Of a DNA stretch of 64,000 nt, positions 10,469 to 23,829 are shown in pieces. The notes beneath the pieces were generated by a model. It had not been told where the DNA came from. It searched no databases and saw only the letters and a list, made by a program, of their open reading frames with translations. The translations under genes and the position numbers were made by a program. The stretch spans positions 19,485 through 83,484 of the forward strand of contig JADNRY010000271.1 in assembly GCA_015501585.1 (NCBI GenBank), in the 5' to 3' direction. Each line of letters opens with the position of its first letter. Position 1 is the stretch's first letter. This stretch comes from Rhodocollybia butyracea (taxonomy: Eukaryota > Basidiomycota > Agaricomycetes > Agaricales > Omphalotaceae).

Positions 10469-11756
10469 TGTTATGACCCATACCCAAACTATAAGCATAT
10501 ACACATCTTTTTCTATTATTATTAACCAACTACTACTACTATCATTAAGATTTCTACTTATCATATACGTTTTATGTTCATTACTCATTTTCTCTACATT
10601 ATTTGGCATAATGTTGCACACATGAACATACTGTTAATCAACTTCGGTTCCACTAGAATGATTGAACACCAGTCACTGCATGTTACGCCATGACATCATT
10701 CTACTACTCCGCAGTTCTGATGCTCCACAGTTATGATGTCATCTTACTGCTCCGCAGTTATGACATCATTCCTACTCCACAATCATGATGTCATTCCATT
10801 GCTCCGCAGTTACAATATCACATCAGTGCTCCACAGCTATGACATCATTGCATAGCCTCTTTACATCAATGACTCAATATCAGCCATTGCACAGCCAGAT
10901 ATCTGAGTCAACTACGGTCCCGCATACATGACTCAATATTAGTCATTGCACAGCATTACATAGTCAGACTGACTCATCCGCAGTATTTCCGCAGTTATGA
11001 CTCAAATCTAGTCATTCCGCAGCATTTCCTAACTAGTACACATTGCACAGTATATAAGTAGTCTAGATTTACCAATGTACGTGAGACGTATTATTTTTCT
11101 TAAATCCAAACCCCCACTTGTTTGCTGTTATCACTTGTGTGAATCACCAGACCAACTCATTGTATATTGTTGAGCTATCTCCAAGTTACAATACACATTT
11201 ATACATCTTGTTGAGCTAACTCCAAGTTGTATCCACTAACATTCACCTGTTGAGCTATCTCCTAGTGAATACTTCTTTAATTGCCACTTGTTGAGCTATC
11301 TCCAAGTTGCAACTTCCTATTACTTGTTGAGCTATCTCCAAGTATTAGACATCACACTCACTATTACTTGTTGAGCTATCTCCGAGTACTAGACACCACA
11401 CTCACTATTACTTGTTGAGCTATCTCCGAGTACTAGACACCACACTCACTACTACTTGTTGAGCCATCTCCGAATACTAGTTCTGATTCATATTACTGCT
11501 TGTTGAGCTATCTCCGAGGGTAATCTTATTATTATTATTTGTCGAGCTATCTCCAAATAATAACTTCTGTGAGTTTTGTATTACAAACTAGTTACTAACT
11601 TCACTTGAGCCTAGTTGTTTGAGTATATATTTTTTGCCTAGCGGTTTCAACGAACGGAAAGGCTTGCTCTATAATCTCATTAATTTCTCTTATCATTTTT
11701 ACTGCCAAGTTACGTACTGTGAAGGTTTGGACGAGACTATTGATCGAGTCATAACA
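10469..11756 (+). repeat. 3' LTR
   Basis: The same 1288 bp as 4963-6250, with no difference found by eye. It is followed by target repeat gtttc (11757-11761). Confidence 0.93.
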
Positions 11757-13146
11757 GTTTCATGCAATTCTGTCATCAGATTTGTTACCTATAATAATCC
11801 ATGAGTCGTTCAACGGTCATCCTTAATTTCATGCTATCTTACTTACACTGAGCACCTCCTTCAATATGTCCACACATAGACCCAAATAGTTTAGGGTTTC
11901 TCCTTTCCCCTTGGTTACTCTGAGCAAATTCATCACCTCGATCCAGTATATGATATTTTCTGCTGTGAAATTCTTAAGTTCCTTGGAACTCTTTTCATCC
12001 ACTGTTGTTCTGCTTAAATGAAATCCCCAATTTTTGCAGGCATAAATGAGACTGTCATCAAAAGCTTCTTTTACTTTTCTTTCAATCTCTGGAACCTCAC
12101 TATCCACCAGAAATGATGAAGGAAGGTTGACCATATTGAACTTTAACTTGCTGTTCATAATGTGAAAGCATTCATGGCTCAAAAAGCTGTGCTGTTGTAA
12201 TGCATCCCATTGTAAACTGTTTCTGTTCTTATCTCTCCTCAGGAAATCTGAAAATGATGCATGGAAAGTGTAGACAGCCTGATCTGATTCAGATACATAT
12301 ACAACTGCTCCCAAAGAAGAGATGAATGTCTTTACTTGTTGAACATCACATTGTGATAACTGGGCAATAACTTCACAAGTAACTGGGCTACTGACAGTAA
12401 CCACAGTGTGTAAAACCTTCACAATCTGGGTTTTTCTCCTCATCAGGTCCAATTGCTTTGTTGATGATAGTTGCATAGAACTCATCCAATGCATTAGTTT
12501 TGCTCCCCATATTATGTTTCACATTGAGTGCCTCATTTACCTTGATTGTACAAAATTGGAATTGCCAGTGATCCATTTCACCAGGGTGGCTGCGAAAATA
12601 AAAAGCTTTCCTGATATATGTGCCAATTGTTGAATTTGGTCTCTTGTAATAAATTCCCTTCCCTGCAGCTCTTCAGCAATGTCCCCCTCTATCAAACTCC
12701 TTTCCACATTATGGAGAAAAACTTTGTAATGGGAAGGGGAGTTATTCAAGTGATGGTAAACAGACTGTTGTGGCCGGCTTGTGAATATGAATTTTAGACC
12801 AGATATATTACCATCTTGGATGGCTTTAATCAATGGAATCACCACTAATGCAACATCCTCACATTCATCCAATGCATCAATCACAACAACAGGAGCCACT
12901 GAGTGGAATGCTTTGGCTTTTACTGCTTCTTGCCAAGGACGTACAATCAAATCCAACTGCTTTTCAACCACCCTATCAGCAAGGTCAGGATCCTTTTGCA
13001 GCTCCCTCTCAAGAACCTCTGCAAAGGTTCGGGAATAGCGTGCAAGCTGATAGGCAATAGTTGGAATAATCTTTGTATGGTCTCGACAAGCAGGAAGCTG
13101 CCTGGAGCAGAAGAATGCACCTGCAAGTACTTCTTCTTTCTCAAAT
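11757..13146 (-). pseudogene. NLR copy A, NACHT C-terminal half and winged-helix/linker region
   Basis: Minus-strand coding sequence matches copy B 55141-56520. It includes Walker B (VVVIDALDECED), the sensor FTSRPQQS, ISGKLFIFAATLVKWIT, and the post-NACHT block VLHTVVTVSSPVTCEVIAQLSQCD to KEVLSVS. One frame break lies between the Walker B exon and the downstream frame near 12540-12576. The Walker A part is missing because the 16-kb Plavaka-type element inserted at 13146/13147; it reappears at 29211-29316. The family is a STAND NTPase whose NACHT domain oligomerises after ligand sensing. Confidence 0.85.
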
Positions 13147-13301
13147 GTCGGAAACTTGAATTCCCGCTTATAAGCGGGCCGGATTTATGATCCGATTGCA
13201 CTCCGATCATAAGCCCGTGAGAATCGGATTATAATTATCTAATTGAATTATAATTATCTCTATGCATGCGTTAACCGCATGTACTGCTGTTCTCGCCCTT
13301 C

Positions 13302-16300
13302 ATGTCTCGCAGCGCACAACACAAACGTGAATGCGATATATGCCATAATCTATTTGAACCAAAAGGGCTTCCCCACCACCGAAAATCATGTCAAGGCAAG
13401 CTTGACGATAAGCAATCAGCAGAAGTATTCAGAAAAAAACAGAAAAATACCGAAACACCAGGTGAACTCACTCCTCCAGCCAGTGCTTGGTGCAAAAATT
13501 CTTACATTGTTTAGTACAACTGGACAATCCTACTGGCCAGAGTGTATTAGAACCAGAACTGGACAATCTTGATCAAAATCCAGTGGATCACCTTGAATTT
13601 AATACTTTTGAGCCTGAGTCCAGTCGGTTTGAACACTATACCCATGGTACTGTTATTTCACTTGCTGTCCTGGATGTTGCAGGTATATTCACTCTCTCTC
13701 ATCCAGTGGCCTCTGGCTCTGAATTGGGAGACTCAAGTATCCAACCTGATGATATCAAAATCGAGTATCACCCTAATAGTGGCCGAGTACCATCTATCCA
13801 ACGATTTGATGAGTTTGGGAAACAAGATCATATACAATCACAAATTCCTTTGAGCTCAACACCATGGCAGCCATGGCGAAGCCGTATGGACTTTGAAGTT
13901 GCTTCATTGGCACTTGAATGCCATATGAATGAAAAGCAGACAAATAAACTTGTGAATCTGTTGAATCATGCAGCTCGTGGTCTTGATGCTTTTACTTTAA
14001 AAGACCATAAAGAAATCCAAAATATCTGGGACTTATCAGCTGAGCGACTGACAAAGGTATGATGCATCTAATATTTTTTAACACTATTTGATTTTTTTTC
14101 CAGTTTCAGAGAGCAGATATTGTTGTACCTTACCGAAACTCAGAACCAGAACCCTATGAACTTCATTACCGCCCAATCTGGGACTGGCTACAAGAGCTGC
14201 TGCTTGACCAGAAGATTGTATCACAGATGCAATGGGATGCACAGCGGCTTTTCAAATTTGATGCCAAGACTCAAACTTGGAAACGATTCATAGAGGAAGC
14301 ATGGTCTGCTAATGCATGGTGGGAGATACAGGTACTGTCAATCTCTCCATTATATTTTCATGATTTTTAGTGAATTGCTATTTTAGTCCAAACTTCCTGC
14401 TGGTGCAGTTCCCCTTTGCATAGTTTTCTATGCAGACAAAATCAAATTGTCTTCATTTGGTACAGCAAAAGGTTATCCTGTCATTGTAAGATGTGCAAAC
14501 CTACCCATGCATATCCGAAATAGAGCTGGAACAGATGGAGGCAGAGTTGTTGGATGGTTACCTGTTGTGAGTTATAAAGTTTCAACTTTCAACTACATTG
14601 TGATGTTTATTTTTGCTAGGTTACTGAAGATGCAGAACATAGTGGAAAGGCTGATTGGGCCAACTTCAAGAATACTGTGTGGCATGAGTCAACAGGAAAG
14701 ATCCTGGAGTCAATTGTGGAATATTCCAAGGTTGGGTATAAAATGAAGTGTGGAGATCATATTCATCGTCATTTATTCCCTTGCATCATTATTGAATCCT
14801 CTGACTATGAAGAACAGTAAGTTTTTGGTTTTGTATCTTACACTGCTACTACTCTCATGGATAGATGTGTTATTTGTCTTACTCGAGGGCTCAGAAGCTT
14901 ATGTCCTTGTGTTCAATGCCTTATTCCAAAGGATCAACTAATGGATTTTGAAAATGAATATCCAATGCGGACACTTGAGCAGACCCTTCGTATACTCAAT
15001 GATGCTGGAAAGAAGGTATCAAAAGGAGACAAAGAAGAAGTACTCAAGCAATACAGTCTGCGACCTGTTTTGGTATGCTTCTGATTTATTAACCAGTGCA
15101 AATAGTAGTAATCTGTGATTGTTAGAATGCATTTGCAAAACTTGCCAACAGTGACCCATATTTTGGTGTATCTTTTGACAATCTTCATTTTGGTAGTAGT
15201 GGGTTGTGGGGGGATCATATTTTTGAAGAGGCAAAGGTTCAATTCTCAAACCGGGAATCAATGACTGCAATTGACCACCGGTATGTGTTCTTTCTTGTAA
15301 ATTTTCTAAACTTTATTGTAATATCTTACAGGTTTAAAATATTTCCCCGTTGGCGAAACCTTCATCATTTTGAGTCAAGTGTAATGAGATCCTCTTTCAA
15401 TGATGGAAGTAAACATGATGATATTTCAAGAGTAATTATAAATGCATTTAGCAGCTATATATGGCTGACACAACTGCTTAGCTCTTCTTATTTGCAGCAT
15501 ATAGTGTCACAACTGAAAAGGAGAATAAAGCTGGATACACTCTACTCAAAGTCATGCGAAAGTATATCAATATGATCATGTATGCTGACCTCAATGTCCA
15601 TACCTCTGATACCATGACAGCAGGCCGTGATTCAATTGAGGATTTTATCAGTACTCTCCAAGTTCATACTTCATTATTTTTCTTGATATTCTTGAGCTCA
15701 CTGATTCACAGGTCTATGTTACTCAAACAGCTGACCGGGAAAAACCTAAAGCATGGAACTCTGTTATCAAAATCCATTATTTCCGGCATCTGTACAATGA
15801 CATTGAGAACAAGGGTGTTTTGCAAGGAATGAGTACAAAACCAAATGAAAAGTTTCATGGTCCCCTCCGCAAAATATACTTATGGCAAACCAATTTTAAA
15901 GACACTGCAAAGCAGGTATGTATATGGATTGTGACTATCACTGTATTGTTGAAATTTGCTCATTGGGTCATGTACATAGATTGTGCGCATTGAGCATCAG
16001 AATGTTGTTGCAACTCATATATGGGATGCAATTGAAGCTCTTGACAAGTATCACCAGCAAGAAACAGATGTTCCTGATGATCTAGAGTCTGTATTGGACA
16101 ATGTCCACTTTACCATGGGGTCCAAGCTCAAGTCATTGACTTTTGGAGAATTGGAAGACTCTGGTACAATATTTGCACGACTCCACATACGTGTATCAGA
16201 GTTTTTATCTGCTCTGCTTACAACATTGAATCATCATGTACAAATCAAGTACACACGCAATGATAGTGTGAGTAATTGCCTACTACTACTACTACTGACT

Positions 16301-16776
16301 TGCAAAGCTGAACATACATACATACAGGTTACTCCATATCAATTCTTGAATGTCCGGTATGAATCTTTGGACACCTGGCGCCTTGCAGTGGATTATCTTC
16401 GTTGCAATCCCAAATTCCAAGATATGATTTTATCCTTTTCAATGGCACGTTTGGACTCCCGGTGTTTGCACAATTACAATATCTATTTGTGTGCACAGTG
16501 GGAGATGTCAAATATCCCATTGCCCTTGTGCAGGCATACAAAGTTGTGCATATCAATGCGCGGTCACATGTTGACAAGGATCTTGGTCTTCTTCGCATTC
16601 GCAAGGAGCAGACACTGGAGCTGATCCCAGTTGCATCAATTATTCGCGGTGCAGTTGCAATTCCCATATCAGATAATCCTCTTGAATTCAACGAAAAGTT
16701 GGTGTGGGATCCTCTCGACAGTGACATGTTCTTACGTATGAAAAGGGACTTTCCTGGATATACAACTGGTAGGTAA
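13302..16776 (+). CDS. Plavaka-family transposase (multi-exon)
   Basis: Cuts and moves the surrounding element in the nucleus. It starts with an N-terminal zinc-finger-like segment (CDICHNLFEPKGLPHHRKSC). Downstream come family hallmarks in order: HKEIQNIWDLSAERLTK (about 14010-14056), YRPIWDWLQELL and WDAQRLFKFD (14170-14260), the first catalytic Asp region FYADKIKLSSFGTAKGYPVIV, GGRVVGWLPV (to 14567), CPCVQCLIPKDQL, SFDNLHFGSSGLWGDH, NEKFHGPLRKIYL and the C-terminal YESLDTWRLAVDYLRCNPKF. Introns of about 50-60 nt interrupt it (for example after 14056, 14331, 14567, 14817). Exons look largely open, though one junction near 15430-15500 does not splice in frame by eye. The stop lies 38 bp before the hAT target site, so the insertion spared the gene. 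Confidence 0.8.
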
Positions 16777-16867
16777 CCATACCTAGGATGGAACATACCC
16801 TTTATGCATGATAATTTGCACTAGAGATGTCCACGAGTCCGGATCCAAGTATACTTGGATCGGAGCG

Positions 16868-17006
16868 CAAGTACTTGTGGCCTAAAAGGCCTGACTCGTG
16901 ACCCGCGGCTGACTCGTGGGAAACGGATCCCTGACTCGCGGGTCCCACCGCAAGTAAACTCACAAGTACTTGCCTAACAGGTCACACAAGTACTTGCAAG
17001 TACTTG
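16868..17006. repeat. subterminal palindromes caagtacttg (hAT left end)
   Basis: The 10-bp palindrome occurs at 16868, 16963, 16987 and 16997. Degenerate copies (caagtacctg, caagtacccg) occur at the right end, 24988-25011. Such subterminal repeats are typical binding sites of hAT transposases. Confidence 0.7.
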
Positions 17007-17158
17007 TCTATTTCAAGAACAAATTATGTATAAACAATATATTAAAAGTGATCAGATTAACAAGTTAGCAAAGTTAGCAGGCAATAGCGGGGATACAACG
17101 AGATGACAAGATAGGAAATGACGAGATAAACCAAATTAGCAAGGGTGTGCAAACACAA

Positions 17159-20100
17159 TTAAACAACCTCAATCTCAGTATCAGAGTCAAGATCGACAAT
17201 TGTGTGTTTACCCTTGGCTTTACGACGACTCTTCAAATTATGAAAGTACTCCAAAACAACATCAAGAGGAACTAAGCCAGCTTCAAACCATGAGCGCAGG
17301 ACCATGAGGCAGCGCAAAGTTTCAAAGGCAAGATTGTGATGACGTTTGGGCATTTGGAGACCACCATGTGAAAAAAGTCGTTCAACATCAGTAGAAGTAG
17401 CTAACAAAGTGAATCAGAAGAAAAATCACTAAGATAATCTAGAACTATACCTGGGGCAGTAAGAAAATCCAAAGCCATGCGAGCAAAAGCACCACGGGGA
17501 GAAACTCGGGCTCCAATATTGTCCAATTGAGAAACATGATACTTGATAGGATCAGTTTCGGCATCCAGGGGAGTGTTGAGAAAAGAATCGACTACATCTG
17601 CAGCACTGGAGCGACCAAAACTGTCAAGCTCCTTGAAAAGGCCATCAACATCCTAAACACAAAGTTAACACATATCACCTAGATGTAAACAACACTTACT
17701 ATATCAGCTGCAGGAACATCAGATGGAGGTTCGAGAAAGAAAGCATCAATGGTAGGCTTGTATCGTGTCTCCCACTCATCACGGAGCAAGTTACATGCAG
17801 TTTCTATCCAATCAGGCTCCCATTGGGCTTTGCGGAAATAAGCAAGCTTGTATTTAGGATGTAACACTGCAAGTAATGTGAGAAGCAAAACAAATGAGCA
17901 ATGATCACTTACTCATGCACATGCGATACATCTTAGAATCATCGGTTTTCGAGTAATACTTGTTTAAGATAGCACGACCTTTGGCAGCGGATGCACATAG
18001 AATGAGCGACTTAGAAGGGTCCTGTACAAGTTGTTGGAGTCGTTCTTCAAGAAGATCAATGAGCGGAATGGCATCAGCCACGAGTGGCCGAGCTGAGAAA
18101 GACATCCGCGTAGTAATATCTTGAAAAATCTGTACCAAGTCAGCAAAAGGAAATATAAGAAATAGAACAACAAACTTTTAACATCGGCTTCAGTTCAGCC
18201 ATTAAACCCCACTCTGCGATAGAAAGCTTCAAGTGTCCAAGGCAACCCTTACCCTTATTATGCTTGGGCTGGCTCATGAGACGATCCAGCGCTGGACGGA
18301 GTTCAAGCGCACGGGGAATGACATCTGCAAAGGTATTCCATCGAGTATCAACTGGGCGGATCATCTTCTTTCGAGGAATCTTGAGAAAGTCACAAGCTTG
18401 CTCGAGTTCATCTTGAAGAGTGGAGGAATTGCGAAACTTAGTGCCTATACGACGTAACTACAAAGGGTTAAACATAGGAAACAAACCAATGAATTAAGTG
18501 GTTTAATACCTTCTTGATTGTGGTACGCCCAAATTCCTTATCGGCCACACTGAGCCAGGAAACCTCCGTTAATGAGCAACAAAGGTCCTCAATTTGCTCC
18601 CAGTCGCCATCATCCCTGTCAGCAGCCTGATCCTCAACAAGGCCAGTGCCATCCTCCCCGATCACTCATCACCTCATCTTCCTCGTCATCACTGTCTCCG
18701 TCGCTCCCACTTGTGGGACCGGCTGGTTGAGCTACTCTCATCCATGCGAAGGGCCTTTTTTGATGAATCATAAAGAGAGAGGAAGGCTTTGCAACAAAGG
18801 TTCAGGATGTGGGCGAAGCAACGGATCTGATACTCGTTCCCAACAGTTGCAGTAGAAGGAAGAAGGGAGGGGATTTCATAGAGCAAGGTATCATTGTTGG
18901 AAGCATTGTCCATGGTCATGCCAAGCATCGAGTTGACCAAACCGTACTCTTCAAAAACTTCAGCTACCTTTTCGGCCAAGTATTTCCCTGTGTGCGATTT
19001 TGTTAACCTAAGGCAACATAAGATCAGTTCATAGCTATATACAAAGATAGAAACCTCACCTAATACAATCAAGTACAATACTTGCCATTTTCGTCATTCT
19101 CGTCAAGAAACGTGATAGCAAATCCAAGGACAGAAATAACATTGGGGGATGACCAGCCATCCAACATGCTATGCTTACAACCGGGAGTATCTGCTAGGAA
19201 AGTCTTCACATGTTTCTGTGCGATGTCAAATACAGCTTTGATGTCGCGCGAGACAGTCTGGCGACTTGGAATAATAACATTACAGTACATCATGTGGAGA
19301 ATTTCCACGAACGCCTCGTCATCCACGATAAGCATTGGACGGCTATTACAAGCGCACCACTTAACGATCAGAAGGCGAAGCTTCTGGTCCGTATACGTCG
19401 ATCCTCCAGCAAACATTGGGACAGTGAGCTGACCAGGAGGGGCGGCAGCATGATGAGCATTACAAACTCTGACATGACGAGCAAGATTGCTTGTTGCATC
19501 ATCGTGGCGAGCGCGGACAACAAACTTCTTCGGATTGCTGTGATGCCCTCAATTAGGGTGTGTGCGAGGCAAGGAAACTGAATTCACAAAAGGAAGAATC
19601 CAATTACGAAGGCACAAAAGGATGACTCCAATTGTGAAAACAAAGGTAGACACCAATGCGATATAATTTGAAATAGATTAGCACCTTTTGCAGACAAACT
19701 TGTATCGAACAATAGCCGGATTAGCGTCGTCGATGGAAGGGGGCATGAAATAGTGCTTGTAACACGGAGAACTCCAACCAGCCATCTGCAGCTCTAAAGA
19801 AGTTAGTGTGAAAGTGAGAAAAGATGTGTTAACGGACGTACTGAGAATCTCCTCATTTGTTGCGCCTTCAGTGAAGCCTTCCGTGAAATGAGAGGCCTTA
19901 TCGACGATCGTTCCAATGCGAATCCTCTTTGTACGAGAAGGAGTCCCTTCATCTGACTGACTTCCTTTGTCGTCGCCCTGCTGACCAGGCGAGCTGCCAC
20001 GAGGATGTTTGCCGAGACTGGGAGTGGGAGTGACTGCTGGCGACAAAAAGCTGGATATGGTTGATCGTGATGAGCGACGAAGAGACAGCAGTGGTAGCAG

Positions 20101-20191
20101 GTGCGGGAGAGGAGGCCACCGAGATGGAAGAATGAGAAGAAGCACTAGCGGGGACAGCTTTCTTCTTTTGAGTACGTTTAGAGGTGCCCAT
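17159..20191 (-). CDS. hAT transposase (BED finger, RNase-H fold, dimerisation domain)
   Basis: Moves the hAT element. From the N-terminus (ATG at 20191): a Ser/Ala-rich low-complexity start; a BED-type zinc finger split by an intron (YKFVCKRC about 19690 and RHDDATSNLARHVRVC about 19470-19530); the catalytic core beginning MLDGWSSPNVISVLGFAITF (about 19110-19180) and continuing GMTMDNASNND and IRCFAHILNLCCKAFL (18790-18920); and the C-terminal dimerisation motif ATSTDVERLFSHGGL ending at 17159. At least six short introns are visible. The acidic linker around 18660-18720 changes frame without a clear intron, so this copy may be defective. Order and spacing fit hAT transposases of Agaricomycetes. 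Confidence 0.8.
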
Positions 20192-20838
20192 GATAAGGAA
20201 AGTAAGAAAGGAACAAAAGAAAAGACAAGAATCAACCGCACCTTATATAGCAAAAACCAATGACCAAAGTGGTCCAATCCATCGTGGAGAATTCCCGAAA
20301 TATTCCCGAACAGCTATCAACACAGTCTCCATCTCAAAAACGACCGCGCTGCTCACAAGGATGGCTCCAAGTGCGTGACAAAAGGCTGAAGCCAATTGTC
20401 AAGGCGTCGAAAAGGCTGACGCCAATTCTGGGGTGTAGAGGAGTCTTCCACGATGTCAACAGCGGTGACAACCAAGACCAAGTGACGGTAGCAATACAAG
20501 AGTGACTGGGTTAGCGCCCGACTAGAAAAATCATCAAGTCCGTTAGCGCCCAGATTTCACTAGTGCCGAGATGCCAGCAGAGACTTGACTCGCAAGTTTC
20601 GCGTGACCTGTTTGAGCGCTTATCGTACTTGTCCTTCTTCCCCCACCATCGTCGTTCATCGCCCACTCCATTTCGCGCTCGTCGTTGCCTCCAACGGTGA
20701 TTGGAGTCATCCCTTCACCGCACAATTGGATTCATCCTTTTGTGCTCGTTGTTTTATTGGCGTCAGCCTTTAGGACTTCTGGTTGCTTCACTCGCATACA
20801 TCCAACTTCTCTGTCGTTCTCTACATCCATCACTCGCG
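20192..20838. promoter_or_regulatory. divergent intergenic region inside the hAT
   Basis: About 650 bp separate the start of the minus-strand transposase from the plus-strand cargo gene. Apart from a short repeated segment (aaaggctga-cgccaatt, about 20380-20420) I see no distinct element. It presumably holds both promoters. Confidence 0.3.
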
Positions 20839-20999
20839 ATGTTTGATATTCCATCGAACCCCTCGTCTCCAGCTGAATTAGAACTGGAATGCTGGAACCT
20901 TCTACTTACTTATGCCACAACCGACTTGTCCTTTCCTGTCGTAGAACAGCAGCTCAGAGATGTTTATCGTGGTACCACTATACCTTACGATGACTTGAA

Positions 21000-23708
21000 A
21001 TGGCGGCCAACACTGAAAGCAGTTCTCGAGATGAAGATCCTGAAGGGGGCAAGCTATCCGATATCATCAGTCGTATTAATCGTGAGATGGAACTCCTCTC
21101 GGTTCAAATCTATACAATCAACTCTCCTCCTTCGATGGAATCTCCCTCATATGCTATGTCGTCTCCTCCACATCCATCTACCGATGATCTTTCGTTACTA
21201 GACTTTGGAATAGACCCAGCTTCGTTATTTTTGCCCCCCCCTAGCCCGCCAAAATCTGACTCCGATCCTCTTAATTTGTCGCTTGTACAACCTCCTCCCC
21301 CTGCTACTTCAAAACATCCTCTGGTTAAGTTGTCTCTCCGCGAGTATGCTGCCAGGAAACAGCAACGTGATTTGGGCGCGGTACCCGCTCCTACTTCTCC
21401 TGTTCTCCAGAATTCTATCGCAGTTTCTCCCCCAAGCGGTTTGGTTGCTATCTCGGGATTCTCGGACGCCAGTAAGTTTCTTGTGTGATCTGGTGTAGTA
21501 TATTTCCTTATATGCTTTTAAGTTCCTTGCAGGATTATAGATGTTCAAGATGCTTCAAGTTCGAAAGAGGCAAAGGTCAAACCGGTGAGTTCTGTTATAT
21601 TTTGCCACATATATTCACTTAAGCGAGTATCATTTATGTTTAGGTCCCTACGATACGCCATACAGTTGCCTCCTCCCTTCCTATGGGCTTATTGTAACCA
21701 CTCCCAATATGACGTTCATCCCTGCTCCAATCGCCCTCTGCGAAACACGTCTGCGTCGTCTCAATAACTTTGGCAAAGACGACCCGTGCTGGTGGCCTCA
21801 GCCCTTTCACAGAAGCATTGGCCACCTAGCAATCATTCCAGCTCCTAACGACTCCAGCAGTCATCCTCTTCGTTTTGCCTGGTACCAACTAGATGCTCGG
21901 GATTATCTTCCTGTTGAGGTGCCTGGTTTGGTGGGGGTTGTCCGTATCTCTGATGCTCTTGCCCACAATGTGCATGACATGTGCATGGACCTTCGCGATA
22001 CATTGTCGAAGCTTCCTAACGACATTAGGAATGACCCTTATCTTGTGCGAGGAAGAGACCAATTGAACAAACTGATGGCTCGACTCTCACTACCCGGTGC
22101 TCCCAACATTGTTTCTTTGCAGCTCGCCTGTCTTCAGCATGTTTTTTTAGAGACGCATGCACGCGCAAAATGGCTAAAGGACTGGCTACCGCGACTAGAA
22201 AACGTTGACGAGAGCTTTCCTCTTGATTCGTTGGTGATTGGTGCATTCACAGACATTGTTGATTCTGTCGCGGACCTGTTTCGCATTGGCATCCCTGTTT
22301 GGTTCGTTCATCCATGGGCAGACCACGCGAGCGTTGAGATTGGTTGTGTTGTCCCTCCCCTCGATGTTGATTTTACTGGCAACTTACTTCCGATTCGCGA
22401 CTCAGACATGAAGTTGGACATCTCTGATTGTAATCCACCGCATCCAATCATCTACAGCGGCCTTCCTGGCAGGTACAAGCGTTACATACGGATGGCGACC
22501 TTTGTTCACCGGCAATTTTCCATCTCCTTGATAGGCAGTTTCGAGGACTTGGACTCATCAACATCCACGCGCTTCAGGGGTCCCGTTTCCTCTCGTTCCA
22601 GTGTCGCCTCAATGTTAGGTGCTGCGGAGGCTAGGGCGGCAAAAACACCGGTGTTAGATTCTGTTGATGTTATGAGTTTGTCGTGGGTGACAGCTCTGCC
22701 GCCTTCAAAGAAGGCTAAACTTGGTGCGTTCTGTGTATCCTGTGGGTCCTACTGTGCTAATTACATTTTTGTTTTGCAGGGGATCCAGAGACACGCAATC
22801 GCTTTGAAGTCCTTGTCCATTCGAGCTTTCCTCATTGCCTTCCTTGGTGGGCTGAGGCTAACAAGAAGCTTGCCGATCTCTATAATCATACCGGCCCCTC
22901 CTTGCTCCCTAGTCCCGTTCCTGATCCTTCGTTGTTCCTTACCCCATCCAATGTGATTCGTAACGACCGCATTCTCGCTTGGCTTCGTGTCCGACCCGCA
23001 TTTCTCTGGCGGCTCAGTCTCCCAAACCGGAAATTCTATCGAAACAAGGACTGGAAAGCTCTGTTTGAGACAGTCATCGGTGGCTACAAGTTGTCCAATT
23101 CCGTGCGGCGCGCTCGAATGCTTAAAGAACTTACAAAACTTGTATCTGACTCGCAGTCTATAGGCATTACCATCGATGTGACCAATCTTGAGGATGCAAA
23201 GGCTTGGTGGAACAATGCTCCTGTTTCTCTCAGTGCTGCTGGTTTGGTACATCATCAGGTTGTTCGCGAGGTCATCTGGGAGTTGATGGAGATCAATTAT
23301 CGCATGGAATTTATTATGCTTGATGCGCACCTTGTTCCTGAGCCCCAAGGAGAGACTGAAGAGGACGCCATGGCAAGGGAGATTTGGTTGCAGAGGGAAG
23401 CTGAGATACTCCGTTGCTGGCCTGGCCTTCCGTATCGTCCCCAGTACAGTTCTCCTGGCCCGTCGTCAATGCACAGCCCTCCCTCGAGGATTCCGTTCAT
23501 TAAAGCATTCTATCAGGTAGTACAGTCTTGGCCCGGTCCCAAGCCAGCTCTCCTGCGCCAGCCTTTTCCCCTTGAAGTCGATCAGAGTGCTCTAGAATCG
23601 GTTGAGAAGGTGCTGGTTAATTACTATGTGTGTATGTTTGTTAAAACGTATCGTTGTCCTGCTTCCATCCCCCACATTGCTTTACCTGCTACGCCTAACA
23701 TTGCTTAA
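21000..23708 (+). CDS. hAT-borne cargo protein of unknown function
   Basis: A multi-exon gene of roughly 840 codons, divergent from the transposase. The first exon starts at ATG 21000; an overlapping frame from ATG 20839 could be an alternative start. It has a Pro/Ser-rich region and the basic segment KLSLREYAARKQQRD. After two short introns comes the main exon (about 21643-22722) with FIPAPIALCETRLRRLNNF, PCWWPQPF, LVIGAFTDIVDSVADLFRIG and IPVWFVHPW, and a last exon (about 22780-23708) with LTPSNVIRNDRILAWLRVR and LMEINYRMEFIMLDAHL. I know similar proteins only as repeated hypothetical proteins of mushroom genomes. Part of it resembles the cargo protein at 38640-39530 in the second Plavaka element (shared pattern W-L-x-D, GA-x-T, L-x-R, GIP). 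No catalytic motif recognised. Confidence 0.65.
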
Positions 23709-23829
23709 CTATCCTGCCAGAGTTGTATATAGAAGTATTTTTTTTGCTTTGTTTACTGGTCACGAACTAATATTATGAAACATTATTGTTTGTTTGTTCA
23801 CTCCTTTACTATCTTTCTCTCGTTCCACC

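Larger units (their letters stand above)
4963..11756 (+). mobile_element. Gag-only LTR retrotransposon (Ty3/Gypsy type, no pol)
   Basis: Two direct repeats of 1288 bp (4963-6250 and 10469-11756), each starting TGTTATGACC and ending ATAACA, bracket 4.2 kb. The 5-bp target repeat gtttc is intact at 4958-4962 and 11757-11761. The interior encodes a Gag with a zinc knuckle but no protease, reverse transcriptase, RNase H or integrase. A purine-rich tract (gcggggggta) lies just before the 3' LTR. The LTRs look identical by eye, which suggests a recent insertion. It sits in the linker-coding region of NLR copy A. Elements of this kind depend on enzymes supplied by a related complete element. Confidence 0.92.
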
